Below are positions 18,898 to 28,895 of a stretch of 64,000 bases of DNA, one piece after another (position 1 is the stretch's first letter; every line of letters begins with the position of its first letter). The stretch covers positions 434,001 through 498,000 of the forward strand of contig NZ_JAMXBF010000005.1 of NCBI RefSeq assembly GCF_023823685.1. Direction: 5' to 3'. Made by a program: the position numbers and the translations under genes. The DNA comes from Pseudomonas subflava (GTDB taxonomy: Bacteria; Pseudomonadota; Gammaproteobacteria; Pseudomonadales; Pseudomonadaceae). The notes beneath the pieces were generated by a model. That model saw nothing but the letters and a program-made list of their open reading frames with translations. It ran no database searches and was not told the origin of the DNA.

Positions 18898-19930
18898 ATC
18901 CTGTTTTTCGACCCCGCCCATTGCTGTTGGCAATGGGCGTTCTGCTGCTGCTCGCATTCTGGCTGTCGCTGGCCCTCGGCCCGGTGAGCCTGCCGCTGGG
19001 CGACACCCTGCTGGCCGCCCTGCGCCTGATGGGCCTGCCCATCGATGGTGAGGGACTGCAGCAGGCCGAGCTGATCCTCGGCCAGATCCGCCTGCCGCGC
19101 AGCCTGCTGGGGCTGTGTGTGGGCATCGTGCTGGCGCTGTCCGGCGTGGCCATGCAGGGCCTGTTCCGCAACCCGCTGGCGGACCCCGGCCTGGTCGGTG
19201 TCGCCGGCGGCGCGGCGCTGGGCGCGGCCATCGCCATCGTCGGCGGCAGCATGATCGGCGGCCTGCCGCCGGCACTGGCGCCCTACCTGCTATCGATCTG
19301 CGCCTTCTCCGGTGGCCTGATCGTGACCGCCGTGGTCTATCGCTTCGGCCGCCGTGACGGGCAGACCAACGTGGCTACCATGCTGCTCGCCGGTGTGGCG
19401 CTGACCGCCATGTCCGGTGCCGGCGTCGGCCTGTTCACCTACCTGGCCGACGACGCCACTCTGCGCAGCCTGACCTTCTGGAACCTCGGCAGCCTCAACG
19501 GCGCCAGTTATCCGCGGCTGTGGCCGCTGCTGCTGGTGACCCTCGGCGTGGCCATCTGGCTGCCGCGCCGGGCCTCGGCGCTCAATGCGCTGCTGCTCGG
19601 CGAGTCGGAGGCGCGCCACTTGGGCTTCAACGTCGAGCGGATCAAGCTGGAGCTGGTGCTGTGCACCGCCCTCGGTGTCGGCGCCGCCGTGGCGGCTGCC
19701 GGCCTGATCGGCTTCATCGGCCTGGTGGTGCCGCACCTGATGCGGCTGCTGGTCGGCCCCGATCATCGCGTGCTGCTGCCGGCCTCGCTGCTGGCCGGTG
19801 CCAGCCTGCTGCTGCTGGCCGATCTGGTCGCGCGCCTGGTGCTGGCGCCGGCGGAGTTGCCGATCGGCATCGTCACGGCGCTGATCGGCGCGCCGTTCTT
19901 CCTTTATCTGCTGGTGCGGGGGCGGGCCTG

Positions 19931-19931
<1 letters not shown>
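18894..19931 (+). CDS. phuU: Haem ABC transporter permease PhuU
   Basis: Inner-membrane permease of the FecCD/BtuC family, 345 residues with about ten hydrophobic helices. Conserved pieces include [16 protein letters not shown], typical of siderophore/haem permeases, and the ATPase-contacting [19 protein letters not shown] loop. It overlaps phuT by 4 bases and shares one base with phuV (TGATG). A homodimer with PhuV subunits would form the importer. Confidence 0.95.
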
Positions 19932-20698
<767 letters not shown>

Positions 20699-20705
20699 AC
20701 GAACT

Positions 20706-20731
20706 CCCCTCTCCCACGAGTGGGAGAGGGG
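20706..20731. repeat. Perfect inverted repeat after phuV
   Basis: CCCCTCTCCCA-CGAG-TGGGAGAGGGG, an 11-base stem starting 7 bases after the phuV stop. No T run follows. It may shield the phuSTUV mRNA 3' end. Confidence 0.75.
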
Positions 20732-20735
20732 CCGG

Positions 20736-20765
20736 GGGAGAGGGCAGGATTGAAGGCCCTCTCCC
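20736..20765. repeat. Second inverted repeat of the CTCTCCC family
   Basis: GGGAGAGGGC and GCCCTCTCCC are separated by 10 bases, and another CCCTCTCCC follows at 20769-20777. It shares its stem words with the repeat 30 bases upstream. Confidence 0.65.
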
Positions 20766-20814
20766 TAGCCCTCTCCCGTAAATGTAAGAGGGAACTCATC
20801 CACAAGGAAATCGC

Positions 20815-21702
20815 ATGCGAATCCTGCTGCTCTGCTGTCTGTCCCTGCTGGCCGCCTGCCAGTCTCGCGGCGTGTTGCCGCCCCCCGCGTCCATCGCGCC
20901 CGAGGGCCGCGAGCATGCCAAACTGGGCCAGATCGTCGACCTGGCCAGCGGCGAGCGCATCAGCCCGGCGCAACTGGTCGAACGCCTGGCCAGGGCGCCG
21001 CGCGTGCTGGTCGGCGAGCAGCATGACAATCCCGATCACCATGCCTTGCAGCTGTGGCTGTCGCGCGAACTGTCGGCGCGCCGCCCGCAGGGCAGCGTGC
21101 TGATGGAGATGATCACGCCCAGCCAGCAGGCCAAGGTCGAGCAGGTACAGGCGCAGACCCGCGCCGGCCAGCCGCCCGCCGATACCTTTGCCGCGCTGGC
21201 CTGGCAGCCGGGCTGGGACTGGGGCCTGTACGGCGCGCTGGTGCGATACGAACTGCGCCAACCCTATCCGTTGCTGTCGGCCAACCTGGACCGCGCCGAG
21301 ATCATGCAGATCTACCAGGCGCGCCCGGCCCTGCCAGGCTCGGCTTCCACCGCGCCGGCGGTGCAGGAGAAATTGCAGGAAGACATCCGCGACTCCCACT
21401 GCGGCCTGCTGCCGGACAGCCAGATTCTCGCGATGCTCGCCGTGCAGCAGCAACGCGACCGGCGCATGGCCGAACGCCTGGCCGCCGCGCCACAACCGGC
21501 GATGCTGCTGGCCGGGGCCTTCCACGTACGCAAGGATCTTGGCGTGCCGCTGCACCTGACCGACCTTGGCGCGGGCGAGGGCAATGCCGTGCTGATCCTC
21601 GCCGAAGTGGGCAAGGAGCCGGCCGCCGGCAGCGCCGACTATGTCTGGTACACCGCCGCCAATGTGCCCGAGGATCACTGCGCCAAGCTGCGCAAGAAAT
21701 AG
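20815..21702 (+). CDS. phuW: ChaN-family lipoprotein (PhuW-like)
   Basis: 295 residues. The N-terminus MRILLLCCLSLLAAC is a lipoprotein signal with Cys15 as the lipidated residue. The ChaN/Tiki-like core shows VLVGEQHDNPDHHALQLW, DWGLYGALVRYE and AGAFHVRKDLGVP, with histidines and glutamate suited to metal or haem binding; a Campylobacter ChaN binds haem. The position, last in the phu locus of Pseudomonas, supports a haem role. It is separated from phuV by 116 bases containing two hairpins, so its expression may be lower. A terminator follows. Confidence 0.88.
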   Translation: MRILLLCCLSLLAACQSRGVLPPPASIAPEGREHAKLGQIVDLASGERISPAQLVERLARAPRVLVGEQHDNPDHHALQLWLSRELSARRPQGSVLMEMITPSQQAKVEQVQAQTRAGQPPADTFAALAWQPGWDWGLYGALVRYELRQPYPLLSANLDRAEIMQIYQARPALPGSASTAPAVQEKLQEDIRDSHCGLLPDSQILAMLAVQQQRDRRMAERLAAAPQPAMLLAGAFHVRKDLGVPLHLTDLGAGEGNAVLILAEVGKEPAAGSADYVWYTAANVPEDHCAKLRKK

Positions 21703-21734
21703 GGCTGCTCGCTCATGCAGGGCCGGCACACAAC

Positions 21735-21764
21735 AAAAAGCCCCGCATTGCGGGGCTTTTTGTT
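21735..21764 (+). terminator. Terminator of the phu operon
   Basis: AAAAAGCCCCGC-ATT-GCGGGGCTTTTTG is a symmetric hairpin with T tracts on both strands, so it can also serve leftward transcription. Confidence 0.88.
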
Positions 21765-21796
21765 TGCGATGCCAAGGCTCGACTCTGCGAGCTAGA

Positions 21797-21880
21797 GCCG
21801 GGCAAGGCGAAACTGGGTGAGGGCGCGGAGTTTACGAGCTGTAAATGAGCAGCCCGAACCCAGTTTCAACGCAGCCCGGC
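21797..21880. repeat. Long imperfect inverted repeat with nested palindrome
   Basis: GCCGGGC...CGAAACTGGGT at the left pairs with ACCCAGTTTC...GCCCGGC at the right. The middle holds TTTACGAGCTGTAAA (21831-21845). It lies between the phu terminator and the end of the dehydrogenase gene. Its form resembles dispersed intergenic elements of Pseudomonas. Confidence 0.75.
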
Positions 21881-21905
21881 CGCCGCGCAGCAAGTCGAAA
21901 CGGTC

Positions 21906-22664
21906 TTACAGGCGCAGGCCGCCGTCGAGTTCCAGGATACGCCCGGTGTAGTAGTCGTTCTCCATGATGTAGGCCACGGAGTGAGCGATCTCGGTCGGCT
22001 TGCCCATGCGGCGCAGCGGGATGCCGGCGGTCATCTTCTCCAGGGCTTCCGGCTTCATGCTGCCGGTCATCTCGGTCTCGATGAAGCCGGGCGCGACGCC
22101 CGCCACGCGGATGCCGTAGCGCGCCAGTTCCTTGGCCCACACGACGGTGTCGGCGGCGACGCCGGCCTTGGCCGCGGAGTAGTTGGCCTGGCCCATGTTG
22201 CCGGCGCGGGAGATGGAGGAAATGTTGACGATGGCGCCCTGGTTCTTCAGCTCGATCATCTTCGCCGCGACTTCGCGGGTGCAGAGGAACACGCCGGTCA
22301 GGTTGACGTCGATCACCGACTGCCACTGGGCCAGGCTCATCTTGGTCATCTCGCCGTCCTTGACCTTGATGGTCAGGCCGTCGCGCAGGATGCCGGCGTT
22401 GTTGACCAGGCCGTTGATGGCGCCGAAGTCCTCGGCCACCTGGGCGACCATGTGGGTCACCTGCTCTTCGTTGGCCACGTTGCACAGGTAGGCGCGGGCG
22501 TCGCCACCGGCGGCCTTGCAGGCGGCCACGGCGTCGTCCAGTTTCTCTTGGTTCAGGTCGACCAGCGCCAGCTTGGCGCCCTTGGCCGCCAGGTATTCGC
22601 CCATGGCGCGGCCCAGGCCCTGGCAGCCGCCGGTGATGATGATGACTTTGTCTTTGAGTTCCAT
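21906..22664 (-). CDS. Short-chain dehydrogenase/reductase, FabG-like
   Basis: 252 residues, classical SDR. The NAD(P)-binding motif TGGCQGLGRAMG is near residue 11. NNAG near 87 and the catalytic Ser-Tyr-Lys set in ISSISRAGNMGQANYSAAK are present. The start ATG at 22662-22664 follows GAGGAGT. The best description is an acyl/ketoacyl-CoA or -ACP reductase-like enzyme; the true fabG normally sits in a fatty-acid synthesis cluster, so this is a paralogue of unknown substrate. It is divergent from the HugZ-type gene. Confidence 0.85.
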   Translation of the reverse strand: MELKDKVIIITGGCQGLGRAMGEYLAAKGAKLALVDLNQEKLDDAVAACKAAGGDARAYLCNVANEEQVTHMVAQVAEDFGAINGLVNNAGILRDGLTIKVKDGEMTKMSLAQWQSVIDVNLTGVFLCTREVAAKMIELKNQGAIVNISSISRAGNMGQANYSAAKAGVAADTVVWAKELARYGIRVAGVAPGFIETEMTGSMKPEALEKMTAGIPLRRMGKPTEIAHSVAYIMENDYYTGRILELDGGLRL

Positions 22665-22767
22665 AACACTACTCCTCGAAGGTCTGGCAGATGGCCTCGC
22701 TGGCGCTCGGTTAATTCGGGCGCCTGTCCGTTTGGTTTTCGACGAATTCTTAGCGAGGAGTCATAAA

Positions 22768-23499
22768 TTGAGCATGACGGCGGAAAAGAATGCCCGAGAA
22801 TTGCTGCTCAAGGAATACCGCGGGGTGCTTTCCACGCACTCCAAGAGCATGCCGGGCTTTCCTTTCGGATCGGTGGTGCCTTACTGCCTGGACGACCAGG
22901 GCCGGCCGCTGATCCTCATCAGCCGCATCGCCCAGCACACCCACAACCTGCAGAAGGACGCCAGGTGCTCGCTGCTGGTCGGCGAGCGCGGCGCCGAAGA
23001 CGTCCAGGCTACGGGGCGCCTGACCCTGCTGGCCGAAGCACGGCAGTTGGGCGAGGCGGCCGCCATCGAGGCCGCGGCCGAGCGCTACTACCGCTATTTC
23101 CCCGATTCGCGCGACTACCACAGCGCTCACGACTTCGACTTCTGGGTGCTCGAGCCCGTGCGCTGGCGTTTCATCGGCGGCTTCGGCTCCATCCACTGGC
23201 TGAGCGACGTCGGCCTGGCCAACCCGCATGCCGGCGACGCCGAGCGCGGCATGGTCGAGCACATGAACGACGATCATGCCGCGGCGATTGCCCGCTACGT
23301 GCAGCTGGCTGGCCTACCGGACCACGAGCCGGCGCGGATGGCCGGCATCGACGCCGAAGGCTTCCACCTGCGTATCGGCAAGGCCCTGTACTGGCTGGCC
23401 TTTCCAATATCCTGTAACAACCCCGGCGCCGTGCGCCAAGCCCTGGTACAGCTGGCTCGCGCCGAGGTGTGGCCTACCGTCGGGCAAGCGTCAGCTTGA
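22768..23499 (+). CDS. HugZ/HutZ-family haem-degradation protein
   Basis: About 243 residues. The N-terminal half is a split-barrel PNPOx-like domain (LSTHSKSMPGFPFGSVVPY, ILISRIAQHTHNL), and the C-terminal part is a DUF2470-type domain with EHMNDDHAAAIARY. HugZ members bind and degrade haem. I favour the TTG at 22768 because GAGGAG (22755-22760) is 7 bases away; the ATG at 22774 would be 13 bases away. The location 1 kb from the phu locus fits use of imported haem, but no haem oxygenase activity can be proven from sequence. Confidence 0.82.
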   Translation: MSMTAEKNARELLLKEYRGVLSTHSKSMPGFPFGSVVPYCLDDQGRPLILISRIAQHTHNLQKDARCSLLVGERGAEDVQATGRLTLLAEARQLGEAAAIEAAAERYYRYFPDSRDYHSAHDFDFWVLEPVRWRFIGGFGSIHWLSDVGLANPHAGDAERGMVEHMNDDHAAAIARYVQLAGLPDHEPARMAGIDAEGFHLRIGKALYWLAFPISCNNPGAVRQALVQLARAEVWPTVGQASA

Positions 23500-23562
23500 A
23501 TTAAGCGGCCGGCCCCATACTTCCTACCTACCGGAAGCCGTTCTTCCTCAAGGACCCTAGCA

Positions 23563-24012
23563 ATGCGCGCGTTTCTTTTTCTGTTCCTGCTGTTCCCCGT
23601 CATCGAGCTGGCCGTGCTGATCCAGGTCGGCAGCGCCATCGGCGTGCTGCCGACGCTGCTGCTGGTGATCGGCACCGCGGTGCTCGGCAGCGTCCTGCTG
23701 CGTGTGGCCGGCGTGGCCACCGCCTGGCGCGCCCGCGAGAGGCTGGCCCGTGGCGAGATGCCCGAGCAGGAGATGTTCGAGGGCCTGCTGATCGCCGTCG
23801 GCGGCGGCCTGTTGCTGCTGCCCGGCTTCATCAGCGACGTGTTCGGCCTGTTCTGTCTGATCCCCTTCACCCGTCGCCTGATGATCGGCCGCCTGCAGCG
23901 CCGTGCCCAGGAGCAGGCCCTGCGCCAGCGCGCCTTCTTCGACGACGCCCAGGCCCGCTCGGGCCAGACTCACCCGCACGTGATCGAAGGCGAGTACCAG
24001 CGCCGCGACTGA
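23563..24012 (+). CDS. fxsA: FxsA family membrane protein
   Basis: 149 residues. Hydrophobic segments lie at about 1-20, 25-48 and 75-98. It starts MRAFLFLFLLFPVIELAVLIQVG, the typical FxsA N-terminus. In E. coli, overproduced FxsA blocks exclusion of phage T7 by the F plasmid; the normal role is unknown. It lies directly upstream of the groESL promoter, as in many Proteobacteria. The polar C-terminus is rich in Gln and Arg. Confidence 0.92.
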   Translation: MRAFLFLFLLFPVIELAVLIQVGSAIGVLPTLLLVIGTAVLGSVLLRVAGVATAWRARERLARGEMPEQEMFEGLLIAVGGGLLLLPGFISDVFGLFCLIPFTRRLMIGRLQRRAQEQALRQRAFFDDAQARSGQTHPHVIEGEYQRRD

Positions 24013-24111
24013 TCCGGCGTCGATCACCTGCGCGTCGATATCCCAGGTTGGCGCGGCGGTGATAAGGACGGCTCGAGTCGCCGCTGGAAACAAAAAATTT
24101 CGCGGCCCGCC

Positions 24112-24140
24112 CTTGAAATGCCCTCGAGCGACCCTATCTA
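24112..24140 (+). promoter_or_regulatory. groES: Sigma-32 heat-shock promoter of groESL
   Basis: CTTGAAA (24112-24118), a 13-base spacer and CCCTATCTA (24132-24140) match the heat-shock consensus well. The site is about 150 bases before the groES ATG. I see no CIRCE element. Confidence 0.87.
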
Positions 24141-24290
24141 GCGATCACCGCAAGGTTTCTGTCGCTGTCGCGGCAGAACAGACTTCCGCGTCTTGCCACA
24201 AGGCGAGGCGCGCCCGGCCCCAAGCCGGTTTTGCCTAACCCGCCGGCGCAGTCGCCGGCTAGTGAAAACAACTAACAGGAGAGATCGACA

Positions 24291-24584
24291 ATGAAGCTTC
24301 GTCCTCTGCATGACCGCGTCGTCATCCGTCGCAGCGAAGAAGAGACCAAGACCGCCGGTGGCATCGTGCTGCCGGGCTCGGCCGCCGAGAAGCCGAACCA
24401 GGGTGAAGTCGTCGCCGTCGGTACCGGCAAGGTTCTGGACAACGGCGAAGTCCGCGCGCTGGCCGTGAAGGTCGGTGACAAGGTGGTGTTCGGCCCGTAC
24501 AGCGGCAGCAACACCGTCAAGGTCGACGGCGAAGACCTGCTGGTGATGGGCGAGCACGAAATCCTCGCCGTCATCGAAGCCTGA
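24291..24584 (+). CDS. groES: Co-chaperonin GroES
   Basis: 97 residues, the normal length. It begins [14 protein letters not shown], and the mobile loop [19 protein letters not shown] caps GroEL. The start follows CAGGAGAG. It forms an operon with groEL, which starts 46 bases after its stop, under the sigma-32 promoter upstream. Confidence 0.98.
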   Translation: MKLRPLHDRVVIRRSEEETKTAGGIVLPGSAAEKPNQGEVVAVGTGKVLDNGEVRALAVKVGDKVVFGPYSGSNTVKVDGEDLLVMGEHEILAVIEA

Positions 24585-24618
24585 TCCGACGCATCTCCGT
24601 CCAAACGTACAGAATTGA

Positions 24619-26271
<1,653 letters not shown>

Positions 26272-26296
26272 GCCGACCGGCTCCCGAGCTGTACAG

Positions 26297-26326
26297 AAAG
26301 CCCCGCCTCGTGCGGGGCTTTTTTTT
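26297..26326 (+). terminator. Terminator of groESL
   Basis: AAAGCCCCGC-CTCGT-GCGGGGCTTTTTTTT, a strong stem with an 8-T tail. Confidence 0.92.
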
Positions 26327-26410
26327 GCGCATGAAAAATCCGTCAAAGCCGGCGGCCGCGGGCCTGTTCCGCGGTATCTTTGCCGGCAGTGCGGAACGAG
26401 GTGATTTTTC

Positions 26411-27094
26411 ATGCGCATCCTCCTGGTCGAGGACAATCGCGACATCCTGGCCAACATGGCCGACTACCTGCAGATCAAGGGCTACACGGTCGACTGCGCC
26501 CAGGACGGGCTCTCCGGCCTGCGCCTGGCCAGCAGCGAGCATTACGACCTGCTGGTGCTGGACATCATGCTGCCGGGCATCGACGGCTACACCCTGTGCA
26601 AGCGCCTGCGCGAAGAGGCGCGGCGCGACACTCCGGTGATCATGCTCACCGCCCGCGACCAGCTGGGCGATCGTCTGCAGGGCTTCCAGGCCGGCGCCGA
26701 CGATTATCTGGTCAAGCCCTTCGCCCTCTCCGAGCTGGCCGCGCGCATCGAGGCGGTGCTGCGCCGCAGCCTGGGTGGCGGCAAGCGCCAGCTGCAGGTC
26801 GGCGATCTGCGCTACGACCTCGACACCCTGGAGATCTTCCGCGGCGACAAGCCGCTCAGGCTCAATCCGGTGGGCCTCAAGCTGCTCGCCCTGCTGATGC
26901 AGAAGAGCCCGCACGTGGTACGCCGTGAGGTGCTGGAGGAGGCGCTGTGGGGCGATGACAGCCCGGACAGCGACAGCCTGCGCAGCCATGTGCACCAGCT
27001 GCGCCAGGTGATCGACAAGCCGTTCGAGCAGCATCTGCTGCAGACCGTCCACGGCGTCGGCTACCGGCTGGCGGAGCCCAGCGATGGAGTTTAA
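26411..27094 (+). CDS. colR: Response regulator ColR (OmpR family)
   Basis: 227 residues. The receiver domain has acidic E7-D8, phosphoacceptor Asp51 and Lys102 (YLVKPF), followed by a winged-helix DNA-binding domain ending VHGVGYRL. The sequence MRILLVEDNRDILANMADYL and the downstream kinase match ColR, which protects the membrane against metal stress in Pseudomonas. The start ATG is at 26411, and colS overlaps its end by 11 bases. Confidence 0.86.
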   Translation: MRILLVEDNRDILANMADYLQIKGYTVDCAQDGLSGLRLASSEHYDLLVLDIMLPGIDGYTLCKRLREEARRDTPVIMLTARDQLGDRLQGFQAGADDYLVKPFALSELAARIEAVLRRSLGGGKRQLQVGDLRYDLDTLEIFRGDKPLRLNPVGLKLLALLMQKSPHVVRREVLEEALWGDDSPDSDSLRSHVHQLRQVIDKPFEQHLLQTVHGVGYRLAEPSDGV

Positions 27095-28358
27095 GCAGAG
27101 CCTGTCGCGGCGCATCGTCATCGCCTTCGTGCTGATGACGGCGCTGGTCGGCGGCACCTTCGCCGTCGGCATCGTCGAGACGGTGCACCAGGTCGAGGAG
27201 CGGTTGATCTCCAGCGAGCTGGGCGGCGACCTCGGGCGCCTGCTGAAGATGGAGAGCATGGACGACTGGCGGCACCGCCCAGAGCCGGGCCAGCTGTTCT
27301 ACTTCACCGGCGGGCGCGAGGACTTCGCCCTGCCGGCGGACCTGAAGGATCTGTCGCCAGGTTTTCACGAGGTGTTCCGTAACGAGGTGTCGTATCACGG
27401 CTTCATGGAACTGGTGGACGGTCGCCGCTACGTACTGCTGCAGGACCAGAGCGGCTTCGAGGAGCGCGAGCAGTTGCTGTTCGCCGTAGTGCTGGTCGGC
27501 TTCCTGATCAGCCTGGCGCTGTCCGGCGTACTCGGCTGGCTGCTGGCGCGCAAGGTGATCGAGCCGGTGGTGCGCCTGTCGCGCCAGGTGCGTCATCCGG
27601 ACCAGTTGCTCGACGAGGCGCCGCAGCTGGCGCGTGACTATGCCGGCGACGAGGTGGGCCAGCTTGCCGAGTCCTTCGACACCACCCTGGGCCTGTTGCG
27701 CCGCGCGCTGATGCGCGAGCGGCTGTTCACCAGCGACGTCAGCCACGAGCTGCGTACGCCGCTGATGGTGCTGGCCAGTTCCTGCGAGCTGCTGCTGGAC
27801 AGTCCGAGCCTGGACGAACGCGGCAAGAAGCAGGTGCGGCGCATCGCCAACGCGAGCGAGGAGATGCGCGGCCTGGTGCAGACCTTCCTGCAGCTGGCCC
27901 GGGCACGGCAGGACGAGGGCGGGGCGCCGCGTGCGACCCTGCGCGAGGTGGCCGATGACTTGGTCGAACAGTGGCGGCCGATCATCGAGGCCAAGGGACT
28001 GAGCTTCGAATACCGGCCGCAGGAGGCCGGTGAGCAGCTTTACAACGCGCCTTTGCTGCGTTCGGTTATGGGCAACCTGCTGCGCAACGCCTGGCATTAC
28101 ACGGATCAGGGCGGCATTAACCTCAGCCTGCTACCGCAAGGTTTTCGGGTCGACGACAGCGGCGTGGGCATACCTGCCGCCGAGCGCGAGGCGATGTTCC
28201 AGCCCTTCGTGCGTGGGGGATCGGCGCGTGGGGAGGGGCTCGGCCTGGGCCTGTCGCTGGTGCAGCGGATCTGCGAGAGCCAGGGCTGGAGCGTCGAGTT
28301 GTCCGACGCCGAGCCGCGTGGCTGCCGTTTCCAAGTGGGCCTGCATGAACGGCCCTGA
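27084..28358 (+). CDS. colS: Sensor histidine kinase ColS
   Basis: 424 residues. Membrane segment 1 is about 11-31 and segment 2 about 131-155, with a ~100-residue periplasmic domain between. H-box TSDVSHELRTPL has His221; the G boxes are DDSGVGIP and GEGLGLGLSL. The periplasmic part has His35, Glu38, His95, Glu96, His105 and the Glu126-x-x-Glu129 pair, agreeing with what I recall of the zinc/iron-sensing residues of ColS. It is coupled to colR by an 11-base overlap. Confidence 0.86.
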   Translation: MEFKQSLSRRIVIAFVLMTALVGGTFAVGIVETVHQVEERLISSELGGDLGRLLKMESMDDWRHRPEPGQLFYFTGGREDFALPADLKDLSPGFHEVFRNEVSYHGFMELVDGRRYVLLQDQSGFEEREQLLFAVVLVGFLISLALSGVLGWLLARKVIEPVVRLSRQVRHPDQLLDEAPQLARDYAGDEVGQLAESFDTTLGLLRRALMRERLFTSDVSHELRTPLMVLASSCELLLDSPSLDERGKKQVRRIANASEEMRGLVQTFLQLARARQDEGGAPRATLREVADDLVEQWRPIIEAKGLSFEYRPQEAGEQLYNAPLLRSVMGNLLRNAWHYTDQGGINLSLLPQGFRVDDSGVGIPAAEREAMFQPFVRGGSARGEGLGLGLSLVQRICESQGWSVELSDAEPRGCRFQVGLHERP

Positions 28359-28603
28359 GGCGACGGATGCCCCGCCACACGTCCGAATCGCCTGTCGTTT
28401 GGCGACGCGTGAACGTAAGGTCTCGGGCCCGGCGCGGCGTACGCACGTTTGCAACAATCGCATGCGATCCTGCCGCGATGCGATCGCGAGTCGAGGGACG
28501 GCTCGCGGGGCTTGGATAACCGCTCGTCGGTTTAGGCGTTGCCACGGAACGGTCTGGACTAGTTTTTGTCAGGCGCTTGGCAGCGCATCACAGGGGTAAC
28601 CAG

Positions 28604-28834
28604 ATGAAATTAGACATTGCGAGAGGCCTGTTCCTCGTCGGCGCCATGAGCGTGACGGCCCTGGCGGCAGCCGCCTGGCACGAGCCCGCGCCCCGGGTGA
28701 TAGATGCGAGCACCTGCACGGCATGCCCGGAAGTCTCCAGTCGCCACGTCGATATCGGCGCGGTGGAGCCGGACGGCGATAACCTGTTGCTGCTGATCTT
28801 CGGCCTGTCCCATGCGATGAAGGCCGAGCAGTAG
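28604..28834 (+). CDS. Small exported protein with a CxxC motif, unknown function
   Basis: 76 residues. Residues 1-24 look like a signal peptide or membrane anchor (LFLVGAMSVTALAAAA). The mature part carries Cys38 and Cys41 in STCTACPEV, then a short hydrophobic patch LLLLIFGL near 61-68. The start ATG at 28604 is 7 bases after AGGGG; an earlier in-frame ATG at 28577 lacks a site. It stands alone between colS (245 bases upstream) and a terminator. Periplasmic metal or disulfide chemistry is possible, but I do not recognise the family. Confidence 0.65.
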   Translation: MKLDIARGLFLVGAMSVTALAAAAWHEPAPRVIDASTCTACPEVSSRHVDIGAVEPDGDNLLLLIFGLSHAMKAEQ

Positions 28835-28851
28835 TCGCCAGGCTCGCCATG

Positions 28852-28880
28852 AAAAAAGCCCCGCACGAGCGGGGCTTTTT
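28852..28880. terminator. Bidirectional terminator between the CxxC gene and mexW
   Basis: AAAAAAGCCCCGC-ACGA-GCGGGGCTTTTT, with T tracts on both strands; the two genes converge here. Confidence 0.88.
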
Positions 28881-28895
28881 CGTTTTCGCCGTCGG

